Notes: generated by a model not told the origin, from the letters alone. 64,000 bases of DNA from Pseudomonas nitroreducens (GCF_014204515.1 NZ_JACHLI010000006.1:239920-303919); one strand, 5' to 3'. Shown: positions 15,915 through 25,218, counted from the stretch's first letter. Numbers and translations: made by a program.

Positions 15915-16991
15915 ATGACCGCCGCCAGCTCGTTCCCGTTCAGCACCATTGACCTGATTCAGGTGGTGCCCACCCTCAAGCGCCCGCAGAAATTCCTGCT
16001 GGACAAGTTCTTCCCCAATATCCAGATGAGCGATACCGAATTCGTCGCCATCGACGTGGATGTCGGTCTGCGCCGCATGGCACCCTTCGTCAGCCCGCTG
16101 GTCCAGGGCAAGATGGTAGAGCAGCGTCGTTACCAGACCAACACCTACAAGCCGGCGTACATCAAGGACAAGCGCGCCCCCGACCTGCGCAAACCGATCA
16201 TGCGTCAGATCGGCGAGCGTATCGGTGGCGGCGGCATGACCGGCGCCGAGCGAGAAATGGCCAACGTCGCCTTCGAGATGTCCGATCAGATCGACATGCT
16301 CGACCGCCGCCTCGAGTGGATGGCAGCCTCTGCCATGCTCACCGGTAAGGTGGTGGTGCAGGGCGAGGGCTTCCCCACCGAGGTGGTGGACTTCGGCCGT
16401 GATCCTCAACTCACCGTTGCCCTGGCCGGAAACAAGCAATGGGGCGTTGCCGCCAACTTCAACGCGGCCGGTCGCGACACTGTGCCGGTGGCCTGCATCG
16501 AGGAATGGCAAACCCTGCTGCTGCAGCTGTCCGGCGCCCAGGCCACTGACCTGGTGTTCACCACCAGTTCCTGGCTGGCATTCGCCAACGACGAGAAAGT
16601 CTTCGGCGCCGTCTACTTCCCGAAACAGAGCGAGGTGGGTGAGCTGCAGATCGGTTCGACCATCGTTCGTGGTGCCGCTTTCAAAGGGCGCTGGGGCCAG
16701 TACAACCTGTGGCTCTACAACGATTGGTACATCGACGACAACGGTGTCGAGCGTCCGATGCTGCCCGACGGCAGCATGATCATGAGTGGTCCCGAGATGC
16801 TGGGTACCCGCGCCTTCGGCCAGATCCTCGACCCGGCCTTCAACTACCAGGCCCTGCCGTATGCCCCCAAGACCTGGCTGGAGAATGACCCGGCGCAGCG
16901 CATCCTGCTGATGCAGAGCTCGCCGCTGGTTATCCCCAGCCGCGTCAACGCCTGCCTGGCGGCCACTGTCTGCACCCCGAGTGCAGGCTGA
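15915..16991 (+). CDS. Major capsid protein, lambda gpE family
   Basis: A 358-residue capsid protein. Its start (LIQVVPTLKRPQKFLLDKFFP), the RRMAPFVSPLVQGK segment and the extended loop with KRAPDLRKPIMR are typical of the gpE family. The C-terminal part has GRWGQYNLWLYNDWYIDD and an ending around YQALPYAPKTWLEND. I use ATG 15915 (GGAGAGG upstream) and not the earlier GTG in frame. Size is close to lambda gpE (341). It forms the icosahedral shell with the decoration protein upstream. Confidence 0.88.
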   Translation: MTAASSFPFSTIDLIQVVPTLKRPQKFLLDKFFPNIQMSDTEFVAIDVDVGLRRMAPFVSPLVQGKMVEQRRYQTNTYKPAYIKDKRAPDLRKPIMRQIGERIGGGGMTGAEREMANVAFEMSDQIDMLDRRLEWMAASAMLTGKVVVQGEGFPTEVVDFGRDPQLTVALAGNKQWGVAANFNAAGRDTVPVACIEEWQTLLLQLSGAQATDLVFTTSSWLAFANDEKVFGAVYFPKQSEVGELQIGSTIVRGAAFKGRWGQYNLWLYNDWYIDDNGVERPMLPDGSMIMSGPEMLGTRAFGQILDPAFNYQALPYAPKTWLENDPAQRILLMQSSPLVIPSRVNACLAATVCTPSAG

Positions 16992-17236
16992 TGGCCGGCG
17001 CCGGATCGGGCGCCTCGATGGTAGAGGCGCTCGTGGCCCAAGGCCGAACGGTGGTGGGTGACGACGGGGGAAAGGTTCAGGCCGGCAAACCGGTCAAGGT
17101 GAGTCGCCGTGACTTCAAGCGACTCGTCGAGCTCGGGTTCCTGGTCGATCCGGACAATCCGGAACCGGCCACGCCATCAGGACAGGGACCGGGGGTGATC
17201 GCCACCGAAGGCCCCACTGTGAGGCTTGCGCAATGA
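16991..17236 (+). CDS. Small head-completion-region protein
   Basis: An 81-residue protein overlapping the capsid stop by 1 base and the next gene by 4. A central VSRRDFKRLVELGFLVDPDNPEP is the only structured-looking segment; the ends are glycine and proline rich. It occupies the lambda FI position. Similar short genes occur here in many Pseudomonas prophages, but I cannot assign a function. Confidence 0.55.
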   Translation: MAGAGSGASMVEALVAQGRTVVGDDGGKVQAGKPVKVSRRDFKRLVELGFLVDPDNPEPATPSGQGPGVIATEGPTVRLAQ

Positions 17237-17568
17237 TCGACTGGGACGGGCTGGTACTGGCCCCGCTGGAGAACATCTTTGGCGAGGGGGAGCAGGGTGG
17301 CGAGGTGGTGATGTACTACCCCGTCAGTGGCGCCCCCTACGCCATCGACGGCATCTTCGACGAGGCCTGGCGTGATACCGAGCTGATCGACCCGCTTGGC
17401 GCCACCAATGCCAAGCCCGTCCTGGGTACTCGCCTGGCGCGCCTCAAGGCTCTGCCAGTGCAGGACGATCAGGTTTACATCCCTCGCACCCGTAAGCGCT
17501 ACATCGTCATTGAGCCGCGGCAGGACAGCCACGGCTCCGTGACCTTGATTCTGGGGGATATGTCATGA
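17233..17568 (+). CDS. Head-tail attachment protein, gpFII-like
   Basis: A 111-residue protein with the layout of the gpFII / Phage_attach family: N-terminal leader, GIFDEAWRDTELID, an internal LGTRLARLKALPVQDDQVYIPRTRKRYIVIEPRQDSHGSVTLIL beta-rich core. gpFII forms the connector surface to which the tail binds. Coupled by 4-base overlaps at both ends. Confidence 0.7.
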   Translation: MIDWDGLVLAPLENIFGEGEQGGEVVMYYPVSGAPYAIDGIFDEAWRDTELIDPLGATNAKPVLGTRLARLKALPVQDDQVYIPRTRKRYIVIEPRQDSHGSVTLILGDMS

Positions 17569-18194
17569 CGACGATCTCGGACTTACAGCTGCTCACGGTC
17601 GAGGCCCTGACGGGAAAGACTGCAGCGGCTGCGCGGGTGTACTACGCGCGGACCTGGCCAACCTGGAACGGCCTGTACCCCATGCTCTATCTGCACGCGC
17701 CAACTGAAGACATGGAGTCGCTGGGGCGCAATGGCGCGCCTCAGTTCACGGTGACGGTAACGATCCGCATCTCCGCGCGCGTGGCAGTCAAGCACCAGCC
17801 GAACAACGCTGGTGCCGTCGCGGCGCAGGTGGCGCTCGAGCAGCTACAGGAGCAGATCAAGCGGGCGGTCATCAACTACACGCCGCTCATGCGTCAGCTT
17901 CAGCAATTCCCCTTCGTGCGCTCGGAATTCAAGGAGAACGGCGATGGCGGCGATGAGGTGGCCGAGCTGGTGGTGGACATCGGCATGGAGTTCTACCAGG
18001 GGCCGGAGGACTTCTGTCCGGTCGACCTGGACGAGTTGCAGCAACTGACCATCACCGACGACCTGACCAACGTTGTCGACCCGACCGGTACGTACCCCAA
18101 TCCGCCATTCCCTGACGCTGTTGAACCGGCGCCGCGAACTGTTGGGCCTGATGGCCGAGCAGAGGGCGGCATTTCCATCGACTTCACGCCATAG
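17565..18194 (+). CDS. Minor tail / tail terminator-type protein
   Basis: A 209-residue protein between the gpFII-like gene and the sheath, where tail terminators sit. Features: LTGKTAAAARVYYARTWPT, PMLYLHAPTEDMESLG, then FTVTVTIRISARVAVKHQ, a long helix with LEQLQEQIKRAVINYTPLMRQLQQFPFV, and a proline-rich tail. These match proteins annotated as phage tail terminators or minor tail proteins in related genomes, by recollection. It probably caps the contractile tail at the head end. Confidence 0.55.
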   Translation: MTTISDLQLLTVEALTGKTAAAARVYYARTWPTWNGLYPMLYLHAPTEDMESLGRNGAPQFTVTVTIRISARVAVKHQPNNAGAVAAQVALEQLQEQIKRAVINYTPLMRQLQQFPFVRSEFKENGDGGDEVAELVVDIGMEFYQGPEDFCPVDLDELQQLTITDDLTNVVDPTGTYPNPPFPDAVEPAPRTVGPDGRAEGGISIDFTP

Positions 18195-18202
18195 GACCGA
18201 CC

Positions 18203-18397
18203 ATGCGCGTATACCCATCCCCAGGCCTGCTGGTGCGGGACCCGGTAAAGAAGGACTTTCTGCCCGAAGAAGGGCGTGACGTGCCGGACGACGACCATTA
18301 CTGGTTGCGCCGGCTGAGCTGTGGTGACGCCACGAAAACCCCGCCGAAGAAAAGCAAGGCGGCCCAAACTGAACTTGATGGGAGCGCCGCATCGTGA
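18203..18397 (+). CDS. DUF2635 family protein (Mu gp38-like)
   Basis: A 64-residue protein of the DUF2635 family: RVYPSPGLLVRDPVKKDFLPEEGRDVPDDDHYWLRRLSCGD is the characteristic N-terminal pattern (a proline-rich start, VRDP, LP.EGR.V, YW.RRL..GDV). In Mu-type tails this small gene directly precedes the sheath. Overlaps the sheath start by 4 bases. Confidence 0.75.
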   Translation: MRVYPSPGLLVRDPVKKDFLPEEGRDVPDDDHYWLRRLSCGDATKTPPKKSKAAQTELDGSAAS

Positions 18398-19872
18398 CCG
18401 TTCCATTCAGCAATATCCCGTCGAACCTGCGGGTTCCTCTGTTCTATGCCGAGGTGGACAACTCCCAGGCGAACAGCGGCGCGCAGAATCAGCGCACGCT
18501 GATCATCGGCCAGATCACCTCCAGCGGTAATGCCGTTGCCGGCACTCCCGTGCTGGGGCAGGGTGTCAGTGATGCCAAGGCCAAGGGCGGCTCAGGCTCG
18601 ATGCTGGCATTGATGACTGCGGCCTATGTCGCTGCTGATGGCTTCGGCGAGGTCTGGTTCCTGCCGCTCGCTGACGCAGCCGGCGCCACGGCAGCTACCG
18701 GCACTGTTGCCATCACCGGCACGCCTTCGGCGACGGGCGTGGTGTCGTTGTACATCGCCGGACAGTTGGTCAGTCAGGTGGTTACCGCCAGTGACACCGC
18801 GGCGTCTGTGGCCACTGCGCTGGCTGCTCTGGTCAATGCGACAGCCGACCTTCCGGTCACCGCCGCGGCCGCAACGTCGACCGTCACCCTGACGGCGAAG
18901 AACAAAGGCCTCGCCGGCAACGACATCGATGTGCGCCTGAACTATCAGGGCACCGCGGGCGGCGAGGCGACTCCGGCCGGTCTGTCGATTGCAGTCACCG
19001 CGATGGCGGGCGGAGCAACCAACCCAACGCTCGACACGGCGCTGGCCAACCTGGGGGATGAGCCGTTTGACTTCATCGTCAGCCCCTACACCGACACGGC
19101 ATCGCTCAATGCGCTGAAGAACCTGCTGAACGACCAGAGTGGCCGCTGGAGCTATGCCAGCCAGCTGTATGGCCACGTGTTCGCTGCGCTGCGCGGAACG
19201 CTGGCCAGCCTGGCCACCGCGGGCACCGCGCGCAACAACCAGCACGAGACGATCCTGGGCTTCAACGACTCGCCCTCGCCGGCGTGGATCTGGGCGGCTG
19301 ATCTGGCTGGTACCGCGGCGGTGGCGCTGCGAGCTGACCCAGGTCGTCCGTTGCAGACGCTGGCGCTGCGCACGGTGCTCGCGCCGCCGATTGCCTCGCG
19401 CTTTGACCTGGGCGAGCGGAACACGCTCCTGTGGGATGGCATCTCCACCTTCATGGTGCAGAGCGACGGCACGGTTGCCCTGGAGAACGTCATCACCACC
19501 TACCAGAAGAACGGCTTCGGCTCGCCGGACGACAGCTACCTCCAGATCGAGACCCTGTTCCTGCTGATGTACGTGCTGCGTCAACAGCGGGCCTTGGTCA
19601 CCTCGAAGTATGCAAGGGTCAAGCTGGCCGCCAACGGCACTCGCTTTGCGCCCGGTTCAGCGATCGTGACACCCGCCATCATCAAGGCTGACCTGGTCGC
19701 CCAATACCAGCAGCTGGAGTACGACGGATTCGTGCAGGGCGCGGCAGAGTTTGCCAAGGCGCTGATCGTCGAGAAGAACAGCAGCAACCCCAACAGGGTC
19801 GATGTGCTCTGGCCGGGCACCCTGATCAATCAGCTGCGCATCTTCGCGCTGCTCGCCCAGTTCCGCCTGTAA
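18394..19872 (+). CDS. Tail sheath protein, Mu gpL family
   Basis: A 492-residue contractile sheath subunit. It begins VPFSNIPSNLRVPLFYAEVDNSQA, the usual Mu-type start, and has RTLIIGQI, FDFIVSPYTD, an RNNQHETILGF segment and the conserved end (YAQ-like VAQYQQLEYDGFVQGAAEFAKAL). Residues about 105-215 are an Ala/Thr/Val-rich domain. It shows that the virion is a myovirus although the head genes are lambda-like. GTG start at 18394, overlapping the DUF2635 gene. Confidence 0.9.
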   Translation: MTVPFSNIPSNLRVPLFYAEVDNSQANSGAQNQRTLIIGQITSSGNAVAGTPVLGQGVSDAKAKGGSGSMLALMTAAYVAADGFGEVWFLPLADAAGATAATGTVAITGTPSATGVVSLYIAGQLVSQVVTASDTAASVATALAALVNATADLPVTAAAATSTVTLTAKNKGLAGNDIDVRLNYQGTAGGEATPAGLSIAVTAMAGGATNPTLDTALANLGDEPFDFIVSPYTDTASLNALKNLLNDQSGRWSYASQLYGHVFAALRGTLASLATAGTARNNQHETILGFNDSPSPAWIWAADLAGTAAVALRADPGRPLQTLALRTVLAPPIASRFDLGERNTLLWDGISTFMVQSDGTVALENVITTYQKNGFGSPDDSYLQIETLFLLMYVLRQQRALVTSKYARVKLAANGTRFAPGSAIVTPAIIKADLVAQYQQLEYDGFVQGAAEFAKALIVEKNSSNPNRVDVLWPGTLINQLRIFALLAQFRL

Positions 19873-19891
19873 TCCGGGCGATCTGAATCCA

Positions 19892-19914
19892 GCCGCCTAC
19901 GGGCGGCATTTTTT
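19892..19914 (+). terminator. Weak terminator between sheath and tube genes
   Basis: GCCGCC (19892-19897) and GGCGGC (19902-19907) form a 6-base stem followed by ATTTTTT. The short stem suggests partial termination, which could raise sheath over downstream gene expression. Confidence 0.5.
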
Positions 19915-19929
19915 CGCCAGGAGACAACC

Positions 19930-20298
19930 ATGGGCGACAACACGAACCGCTTGGCCGGTACCGCGTATCTGTCGATCGACGGCGCCACCTACATGCTGGC
20001 CGGTGACTTTTCCTACAAGGTCAGCGGGGTGTCGCGAGAAACCCTGCTCGGCATGGATGGTGTGCACGGCTACAGCGAAAAGCCGCGCCAGGGCTATATC
20101 GCCGCCACCCTGCGGGACTCGAACGGACTGAGCATGGCCGACCTCAACGACATGAGCAATGTCACGGTGGTCTGCGAACTCGCCAACGGCAAAACCGTCA
20201 TTGGCCGCAACATGTGGGCGATCGACGACCAGGAAAACAAGGCTACCGACGCCACTATTGAAGTGAAGTGGGAAGGCCCCTCGGTAACGGAGAACTGA
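19930..20298 (+). CDS. Tail tube protein, Mu gpM family
   Basis: A 122-residue tube protein. Family pattern: NRLAGTAYLSIDGATYMLAGDFSYKVSG, REtLLGMDGVHGYSEKP, then the beta-strands IAATLRDSNGLSMADLNDMSNVTVVCELANGKTVIGRNMW and a closing VKWEGPSV. It polymerises inside the sheath. ATG 19930 follows AGGAGAC. Next gene starts 3 bases after its stop. Confidence 0.85.
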   Translation: MGDNTNRLAGTAYLSIDGATYMLAGDFSYKVSGVSRETLLGMDGVHGYSEKPRQGYIAATLRDSNGLSMADLNDMSNVTVVCELANGKTVIGRNMWAIDDQENKATDATIEVKWEGPSVTEN

Positions 20299-20301
20299 TT
20301 C

Positions 20302-20586
20302 ATGCAAGACACCCTGATCATTACTTTCAGCAAACCCATCTCGCTCGGCAAGGGCGATGACGCCCAGGTCTACGAAACGGTTGAACTGCGCGAGCCAACG
20401 GCGGGCGAGCTGGAGAAAGCCAGCCGCGCCGATACCTCGATCGGCATTGCGATCAACCTGATTGGCCTGATCGGCAAGATCCCGCGCAGCGTCGTCGAGA
20501 AGATGAGTCAACGCGACTTGCGCCAGGCAAACGAATTCCTCTCGGGTTTTTCCGACGGTGGTCAGCCGGAGGATGGCCAGAGCTGA
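20302..20586 (+). CDS. Tail assembly chaperone, zero-frame product (Mu gp41-like)
   Basis: A 94-residue chaperone: TLIITFSKPISLGKGDDAQVYETVELREPTAGELEKASRA is the Mu gp41 / E-family pattern, ending in a helical PRSVVEKMSQRDLRQANEFLSGF. It is the short product of a frameshifting pair. Codons 82-83 (GGT TTT) with the preceding G form the slippery heptamer GGGTTTT at 20544-20550. Confidence 0.8.
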   Translation: MQDTLIITFSKPISLGKGDDAQVYETVELREPTAGELEKASRADTSIGIAINLIGLIGKIPRSVVEKMSQRDLRQANEFLSGFSDGGQPEDGQS

Positions 20587-20705
20587 TTGCCGAACTGACC
20601 AAGTACTACGGTTGGGGACCCCGTGAAGCGTGGTCCTTGACTCTCGACGAGCTGGACTGGTGGAACCGCCAGGCCCTGCGCATGGCGGAGCGAGGAAATG
20701 GGTAA
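20302..20705 (+). CDS. Tail assembly chaperone, -1 frameshift fusion product
   Basis: A -1 shift at GGGTTTT (20544-20550) continues into a frame that stays open to TAA 20703-20705. The fused protein would be about 134 residues and end ELIAELTKYYGW, PREAWSLTLDELDWWNRQALRMAERGNG, matching the GpE/gp41-type C-terminal extension (GW...L..eL..W...A) known from P2- and Mu-type tails. The extension has no good start codon of its own before the conserved part. The fusion binds the tape measure protein during assembly. Seen in sequence; the shift itself is inferred from family knowledge. Confidence 0.75.
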
Positions 20706-22686
20706 CAACACATTCTCCATCACCATCTCGGCGGTGGATAAGGCCACCGCGACGGTCCGCAAGGTCAACGACAGCATTGATCGTCTGACTCGCCCCTTCG
20801 CCCAGGTCGGCAAGTCGTTTAAGGGGCTGGGTAGGGAGCTCGGCTTCGATAAGATCGGCAAGAACCTCGGTTACATCGGCAGGGAGGCCGCCACCGCGGC
20901 ACGCGGCGTAACCTCAATGGTCGCGCCGTTGGCAGCGATTACCGGCGTCGGGTCGGTAGCCGGCATCGCGGCACTCGCCAACAACTGGGCCAAGCTGGGG
21001 CGCTCCATCGACAACAGCGCGCGCAATATCGGCATCTCGTCCGGGCAACTGCAGAGCTTCCAGGGCGCGGCGAAGTTGGTTGGTATCGACAGCGAAACCA
21101 CCACCGGCAGCCTTGATGCGCTGGCCACCACGATGCAGGACGCGCGCTGGGGCCGAAACCAGGGCGCGTTGATGCTGCTGAACAAGCTCGGGATTGGCTT
21201 GAAGCGGACCAAAGACGGCGCCAATGACGTCGTGGGCGAGTACAAGGCCATTGCCGATGCGATCGCCAAGGAAACCAATCCGCAGGTGCAGGCCCTGATT
21301 GCCAACAACCTCGGTCTGGGCGGCATGCTGCCGTTCTTGCGGCAAGGCAGCGCCGGAATCGAACAGTTCGAGCAGATGACCAGCCGCCTCGGCTACGTGA
21401 TGGGCAACGATTCGGTGCAGCGTGCCAAGGCGTTCGCGCAAAGCTTGGCTGGCCTGGAGGTCGCTGTCGACGGAACGAAGAATGCCATCGGCGACGCTTT
21501 GATTCCGGTGATGAAGCCGCTAGTGGATCAGTTCGCCAACTGGCTGGCCGTCAATCGCGAGCTTATCGCTACCAACGTTGCAGGCTGGGCGAAGAGCTTC
21601 GCGGCCTGGCTGAGTAGCATCAACTGGAAGGCCATCGGTGACGGCTTGACCGATTTCCTCAAGGGAATCGAAAAGACCGTTGAATGGCTGGGCGGCTGGG
21701 AGAACGCTGCCATTGCAGTGGCGGTGGTGATGAATGCCAGCGTGCTGGTCAGCGTCATCTCCCTGACCGCCCAGTTGGCCCGCGCGGGTATCGGTGTGCT
21801 GGCATTCGTCGGTCAGCTGTGGAAGTGGCAGAAGGCAGCAACCGCCGCTTCGGCTGCACAGGAGGCGTTGGCTGTCGGGCGCGGAACCGGTCTTCTGGCC
21901 GGCGCCGGTCTTGCGTTGTCGACAGCAGCGGTGGGCGCTGGGGCAATGCTCTATTCGGGGACCCTGAACGACGGCGAGGATGCCGAAGTCAGCCGCCGCA
22001 AAGCCATGGCGGATGCCGCCAATGGCGAAGTGCGCGGTGGCAACGAGATGGCCGGCAGGGTGGCGAAGTACTTCCAGAACTTCGGCTGGACCAAGGAGCA
22101 GGCCGCCGGCATCGCGGCAAACCTGTCGACCGAGAGCGGATTTGATCCGCAGGCTGTGGGCGATGGTGGTGATGCCTATGGCGTGGCTCAGTGGCACCCC
22201 GATCGTCAGGCCGAGTTCCGCAAATGGGCTGGCAAGAGCATCCAGAACTCTACGCTCGAGGACCAACTGGGCTTCGTCAACTACGAACTCACCCAGGGCA
22301 ACGAGCGGGCAGCGGGCGATGCTTTGCGCGCCACCAAAACGGCGGGCGAGGCAGGGGCCGTGGTGTCGCGTCGCTATGAGCGCCCCAAGTACATCGAAGA
22401 AGAGGCGTCCAACCGAGGCCGACTGGCCGAGTCCATGATGTCGCGGAGCAATGAGCGGCCCAAGTCCATCGAAGGAGAGGTGCCAAAGCAAGGCCGACAG
22501 GCCGAGTCAATTGCTGCTCCACAGGGCCCAATCAGCAGCGGCGCCGTCCAGGTGCAGGAAAGCAAGGTTCACGTCGAAGTCGAGTTGAAGAACGCACCAG
22601 AGGGCACCAAGGCCCAGGTGAAAACCCAGGGCAATGCGCAGGCCACCAGCCGCATCGCCTACTCAGGAGTTGGAGCAATCGCATGA
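20698..22686 (+). CDS. Tape measure protein with C-terminal tail lysozyme domain
   Basis: A 662-residue protein that sets tail length. The N-terminal 300 residues are helical with the common pattern RSIDNSARNIGISSGQLQSFQGAAKLVG. Hydrophobic segments lie at about residues 345-375 and 400-420. Residues about 455-560 form a tail-lysozyme domain (FGWTKEQAAGIAANLSTESGFDPQAVGDGGDAYGVAQWHPDR) with the catalytic-type glutamate in TESGF, for local peptidoglycan opening during DNA entry. ATG 20698 overlaps the end of the frameshift product; it ends with a 4-base overlap to the next gene. Confidence 0.85.
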   Translation: MGNNTFSITISAVDKATATVRKVNDSIDRLTRPFAQVGKSFKGLGRELGFDKIGKNLGYIGREAATAARGVTSMVAPLAAITGVGSVAGIAALANNWAKLGRSIDNSARNIGISSGQLQSFQGAAKLVGIDSETTTGSLDALATTMQDARWGRNQGALMLLNKLGIGLKRTKDGANDVVGEYKAIADAIAKETNPQVQALIANNLGLGGMLPFLRQGSAGIEQFEQMTSRLGYVMGNDSVQRAKAFAQSLAGLEVAVDGTKNAIGDALIPVMKPLVDQFANWLAVNRELIATNVAGWAKSFAAWLSSINWKAIGDGLTDFLKGIEKTVEWLGGWENAAIAVAVVMNASVLVSVISLTAQLARAGIGVLAFVGQLWKWQKAATAASAAQEALAVGRGTGLLAGAGLALSTAAVGAGAMLYSGTLNDGEDAEVSRRKAMADAANGEVRGGNEMAGRVAKYFQNFGWTKEQAAGIAANLSTESGFDPQAVGDGGDAYGVAQWHPDRQAEFRKWAGKSIQNSTLEDQLGFVNYELTQGNERAAGDALRATKTAGEAGAVVSRRYERPKYIEEEASNRGRLAESMMSRSNERPKSIEGEVPKQGRQAESIAAPQGPISSGAVQVQESKVHVEVELKNAPEGTKAQVKTQGNAQATSRIAYSGVGAIA

Positions 22687-24113
22687 GTCTGCTTTCGGAC
22701 ATCGCCAGTATTGCCTCAGCTGCTGGCCAGAACTGGCAAGGTAGCCTGTACAGAGCCAGCTTTAGGGGTGTGCCGTTTGCTGTCATTGGCGGTGAAGGGC
22801 GCTTTGGTCGCCGGGTGTCGGTGCACGAGTACCCCGGCCGTGATCGGCCGTACGTGGAAGACATGGGGCGTTCCACCAGGCGTTATCGCATGCGTGGCTT
22901 CCTGGTGATGGATAGCTTGGTCTATGGCGGCGGCAGTGTCATGGCGCAGCGGGATGCCCTGGTGAAGGCGGCGGAGCAGGCAGGCCCCGGCATGTTGATC
23001 CATCCGACGCTCGGGGAGTTGAACGTCAGCATTCCAGAAGGCGGCCTCTCGGTGGTCGAACGATGGGACATGGGGCGTTACTTCGAAATCAGCCTGTTCT
23101 TCATCGAGTACGGCGAGCGCGTGTTTCCGAATGTCAGTTCCTCGTCGCTCAACCTGCTGGATTCGCTGGCCAGCGCGCTGGGATTGTCCGCTGCGCTGGA
23201 CTTTTCCCGGCAGGTGATTGGCGGTGTCACTACTGTGCTCAATTCTGTCGAGGGGGTAATTCGCTTTGGCAGCGCGGTCGTTGGCGCTGTGGTGGGCGTG
23301 GTGGCGGGCTTCGTCGAACTCAGCTCCAGGGCTTCGCGTGATCTGCGAAACATCACCGATCTGACAGCGCTACTCACAGGCGACAACGGGCGCTATTCGA
23401 ACCGCAACGTCAGCAGCGCTTTCGTCGATAGCCGTAAAGCGAAGGATGACAGCGCCACCATGGCCGATCTGCTGGCAACCAACACCAGCAACCGTGCGGC
23501 CGTGGATGCGGCGAATGCTGAACTGAAGAGCGTCGCGCAGGCGCTGGACGCCAAGTCCGGCGATCAATTCACCGCCGCCGCGCAATCCTCGGTGGAGACG
23601 CTGGCTGCGAGTATTCCAGACCCAGGTACCGCAATCTCGCTATTGGGCGAAATTGCCTCGTACAGCCCAAGCAAACCGACCAGCAGCAGCGCGGTTGGCG
23701 TTGGGCAGTCGGTTGCCCAGGGCGCCACATCGGCGCTGATTCGGCGCTATGCCATTGCCGCGATGACGCGCGCCGTGTCGACCTATGCGCCGAACTCTAA
23801 CGATGAGGCAATGAGCACGCTGCGCTATGTCACCGCGATCATCGATGCGGAAATCCTGGTTGCCGGCAACAATGGCGATGACGACAGCTATTCGTCTCTG
23901 CGTGATCTGCGCAAGGGTGTGGTGGCCACGCTCACCAGCACGGGCGCAACGCTGCCGCAGCTGCAGGAGTTCACATTCCGGGCGCCGATGTCGTCGCTGG
24001 CGATGGCTAGCCGGCTGTATGGCGACGCTTCACGGGAGGACGAGCTGGTTGAGCAGGCCGACCCCATTCATCCAGCCTTCATGCCTGTCACGGTGAAGGC
24101 CTTGTCTAGCTGA
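22683..24113 (+). CDS. DNA circularization / baseplate protein, Mu gpN family
   Basis: A 476-residue protein. The N-terminal about 90 residues match the DNA circularization protein N domain (WQGSLYRASFRGVPFAVIGGEGRFGRRVSVHEYPGRDRPYVEDMGRSTRRYRMRGFL). The name is historical; in Mu it is a baseplate component. A hydrophobic glycine-valine segment lies near residues 175-215. Overlaps the tape measure gene by 4 bases. Confidence 0.85.
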   Translation: MSLLSDIASIASAAGQNWQGSLYRASFRGVPFAVIGGEGRFGRRVSVHEYPGRDRPYVEDMGRSTRRYRMRGFLVMDSLVYGGGSVMAQRDALVKAAEQAGPGMLIHPTLGELNVSIPEGGLSVVERWDMGRYFEISLFFIEYGERVFPNVSSSSLNLLDSLASALGLSAALDFSRQVIGGVTTVLNSVEGVIRFGSAVVGAVVGVVAGFVELSSRASRDLRNITDLTALLTGDNGRYSNRNVSSAFVDSRKAKDDSATMADLLATNTSNRAAVDAANAELKSVAQALDAKSGDQFTAAAQSSVETLAASIPDPGTAISLLGEIASYSPSKPTSSSAVGVGQSVAQGATSALIRRYAIAAMTRAVSTYAPNSNDEAMSTLRYVTAIIDAEILVAGNNGDDDSYSSLRDLRKGVVATLTSTGATLPQLQEFTFRAPMSSLAMASRLYGDASREDELVEQADPIHPAFMPVTVKALSS

Positions 24114-24120
24114 GGGCTGC

Positions 24121-25218
24121 ATGGCTGACGACGACCTGTATCTGACAGTCGGTGACCAGGTTGTCACCGGCTGGACGGAAATCCGCGTGACCCGAGGGAT
24201 AGAGCGACTGCCGAGCGACTTCGATATCGGCCTGACCGAGCTGTACCCGGGCGAGCTGACCCGCTTGGTGATCGAGCCAGGAATGTCGTGCGAGGCGAGA
24301 CTGGGCGATGACGTTGTCATTTCCGGCTACATCGACAACTTCATCCCGTCGATGAGCCGCAGCAGTCACTCAATCCGTGTGACCGGGCGCTCCAAGTGCG
24401 CGGACTTGATCGACTGCGCTGCAGAGTGGCCGGGCGGGCAGATCAGCAACGCCAACATCCTGGGAGTCGCGACCAAGCTGGGTCAGGTCTACGGCCCAGC
24501 CGGCGCTAGTGGGCAGCCGGTAGGCATCCCGGTGAGTAGTGACGTGCCGGACCTCGTGATTCTGCCTCAGACCAACGTGATGCTCGGTGAGTCCGCTTTC
24601 GAGATCATCGACCGCCTGGCGCGGTTTTCGGCGGTGCTGGCCTATGACTTGCCCGATGGAAGCCTGTTCCTGACCCGGGTCGGCAGCCAGAAGGCCGCCA
24701 GTGGGTTCCGCGAGGGTGACAACGTGGAAGAGGCCTCCGTCCGCTATTCGGCGGACCAGTGCTACTCGACCTACAGCGCATTTATCCAGTCGGCGGACAC
24801 CCTGATGGACCTGGGCGCCAGTGGGAACCTGATCGGCACCGCGACCGATCCGAACGTGAAGCGCCATCGCGGGCTCATCATCATCTCCGAAGGCGGCGGC
24901 CTGGGAAACGACATCGCCGTACTCCGGGCGAAATGGGAAGCGGCACGCCGGCGCGGGCGATCACGTGTGGTGCACCTGGTCACCGACAGTTGGCGGGATG
25001 CAGCCGGAGCGCTCTGGCAGCCCAATACCCTAGTGCCGGTGTCTCTGCCGCGCTTGAAGCTGGAGTCAGAGGGCTTGCTGATCAGTGAAGTGACCTTTCA
25101 GCGGGATGCTTACCGAGGGACCACGGCGGCGCTGACGCTGATGGCACCTGAAGCCTTCGCCCCACAACCTATCAACCTGACCCCTTTGTGGGGCGACGTC
25201 AGCCAGGTGGCGCAATGA
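24121..25218 (+). CDS. Baseplate hub protein, Mu gpP (gp44) family
   Basis: A 365-residue hub protein. Features of the family: YLTVGDQVVTGWTEIRVTRGIERLPSDFDIGLTE, RSHSIRVTGRSKCADLIDCAA, a middle SAFEIIDRLARFSAVLAYDLPDGSLFL and the C-terminal AKWEAARRRGRSR. The fold (as in Mu gp44) forms the central hub on which the spike sits. ATG 24121 is 7 bases after the gpN stop; its own stop overlaps the spike gene. Confidence 0.85.
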   Translation: MADDDLYLTVGDQVVTGWTEIRVTRGIERLPSDFDIGLTELYPGELTRLVIEPGMSCEARLGDDVVISGYIDNFIPSMSRSSHSIRVTGRSKCADLIDCAAEWPGGQISNANILGVATKLGQVYGPAGASGQPVGIPVSSDVPDLVILPQTNVMLGESAFEIIDRLARFSAVLAYDLPDGSLFLTRVGSQKAASGFREGDNVEEASVRYSADQCYSTYSAFIQSADTLMDLGASGNLIGTATDPNVKRHRGLIIISEGGGLGNDIAVLRAKWEAARRRGRSRVVHLVTDSWRDAAGALWQPNTLVPVSLPRLKLESEGLLISEVTFQRDAYRGTTAALTLMAPEAFAPQPINLTPLWGDVSQVAQ

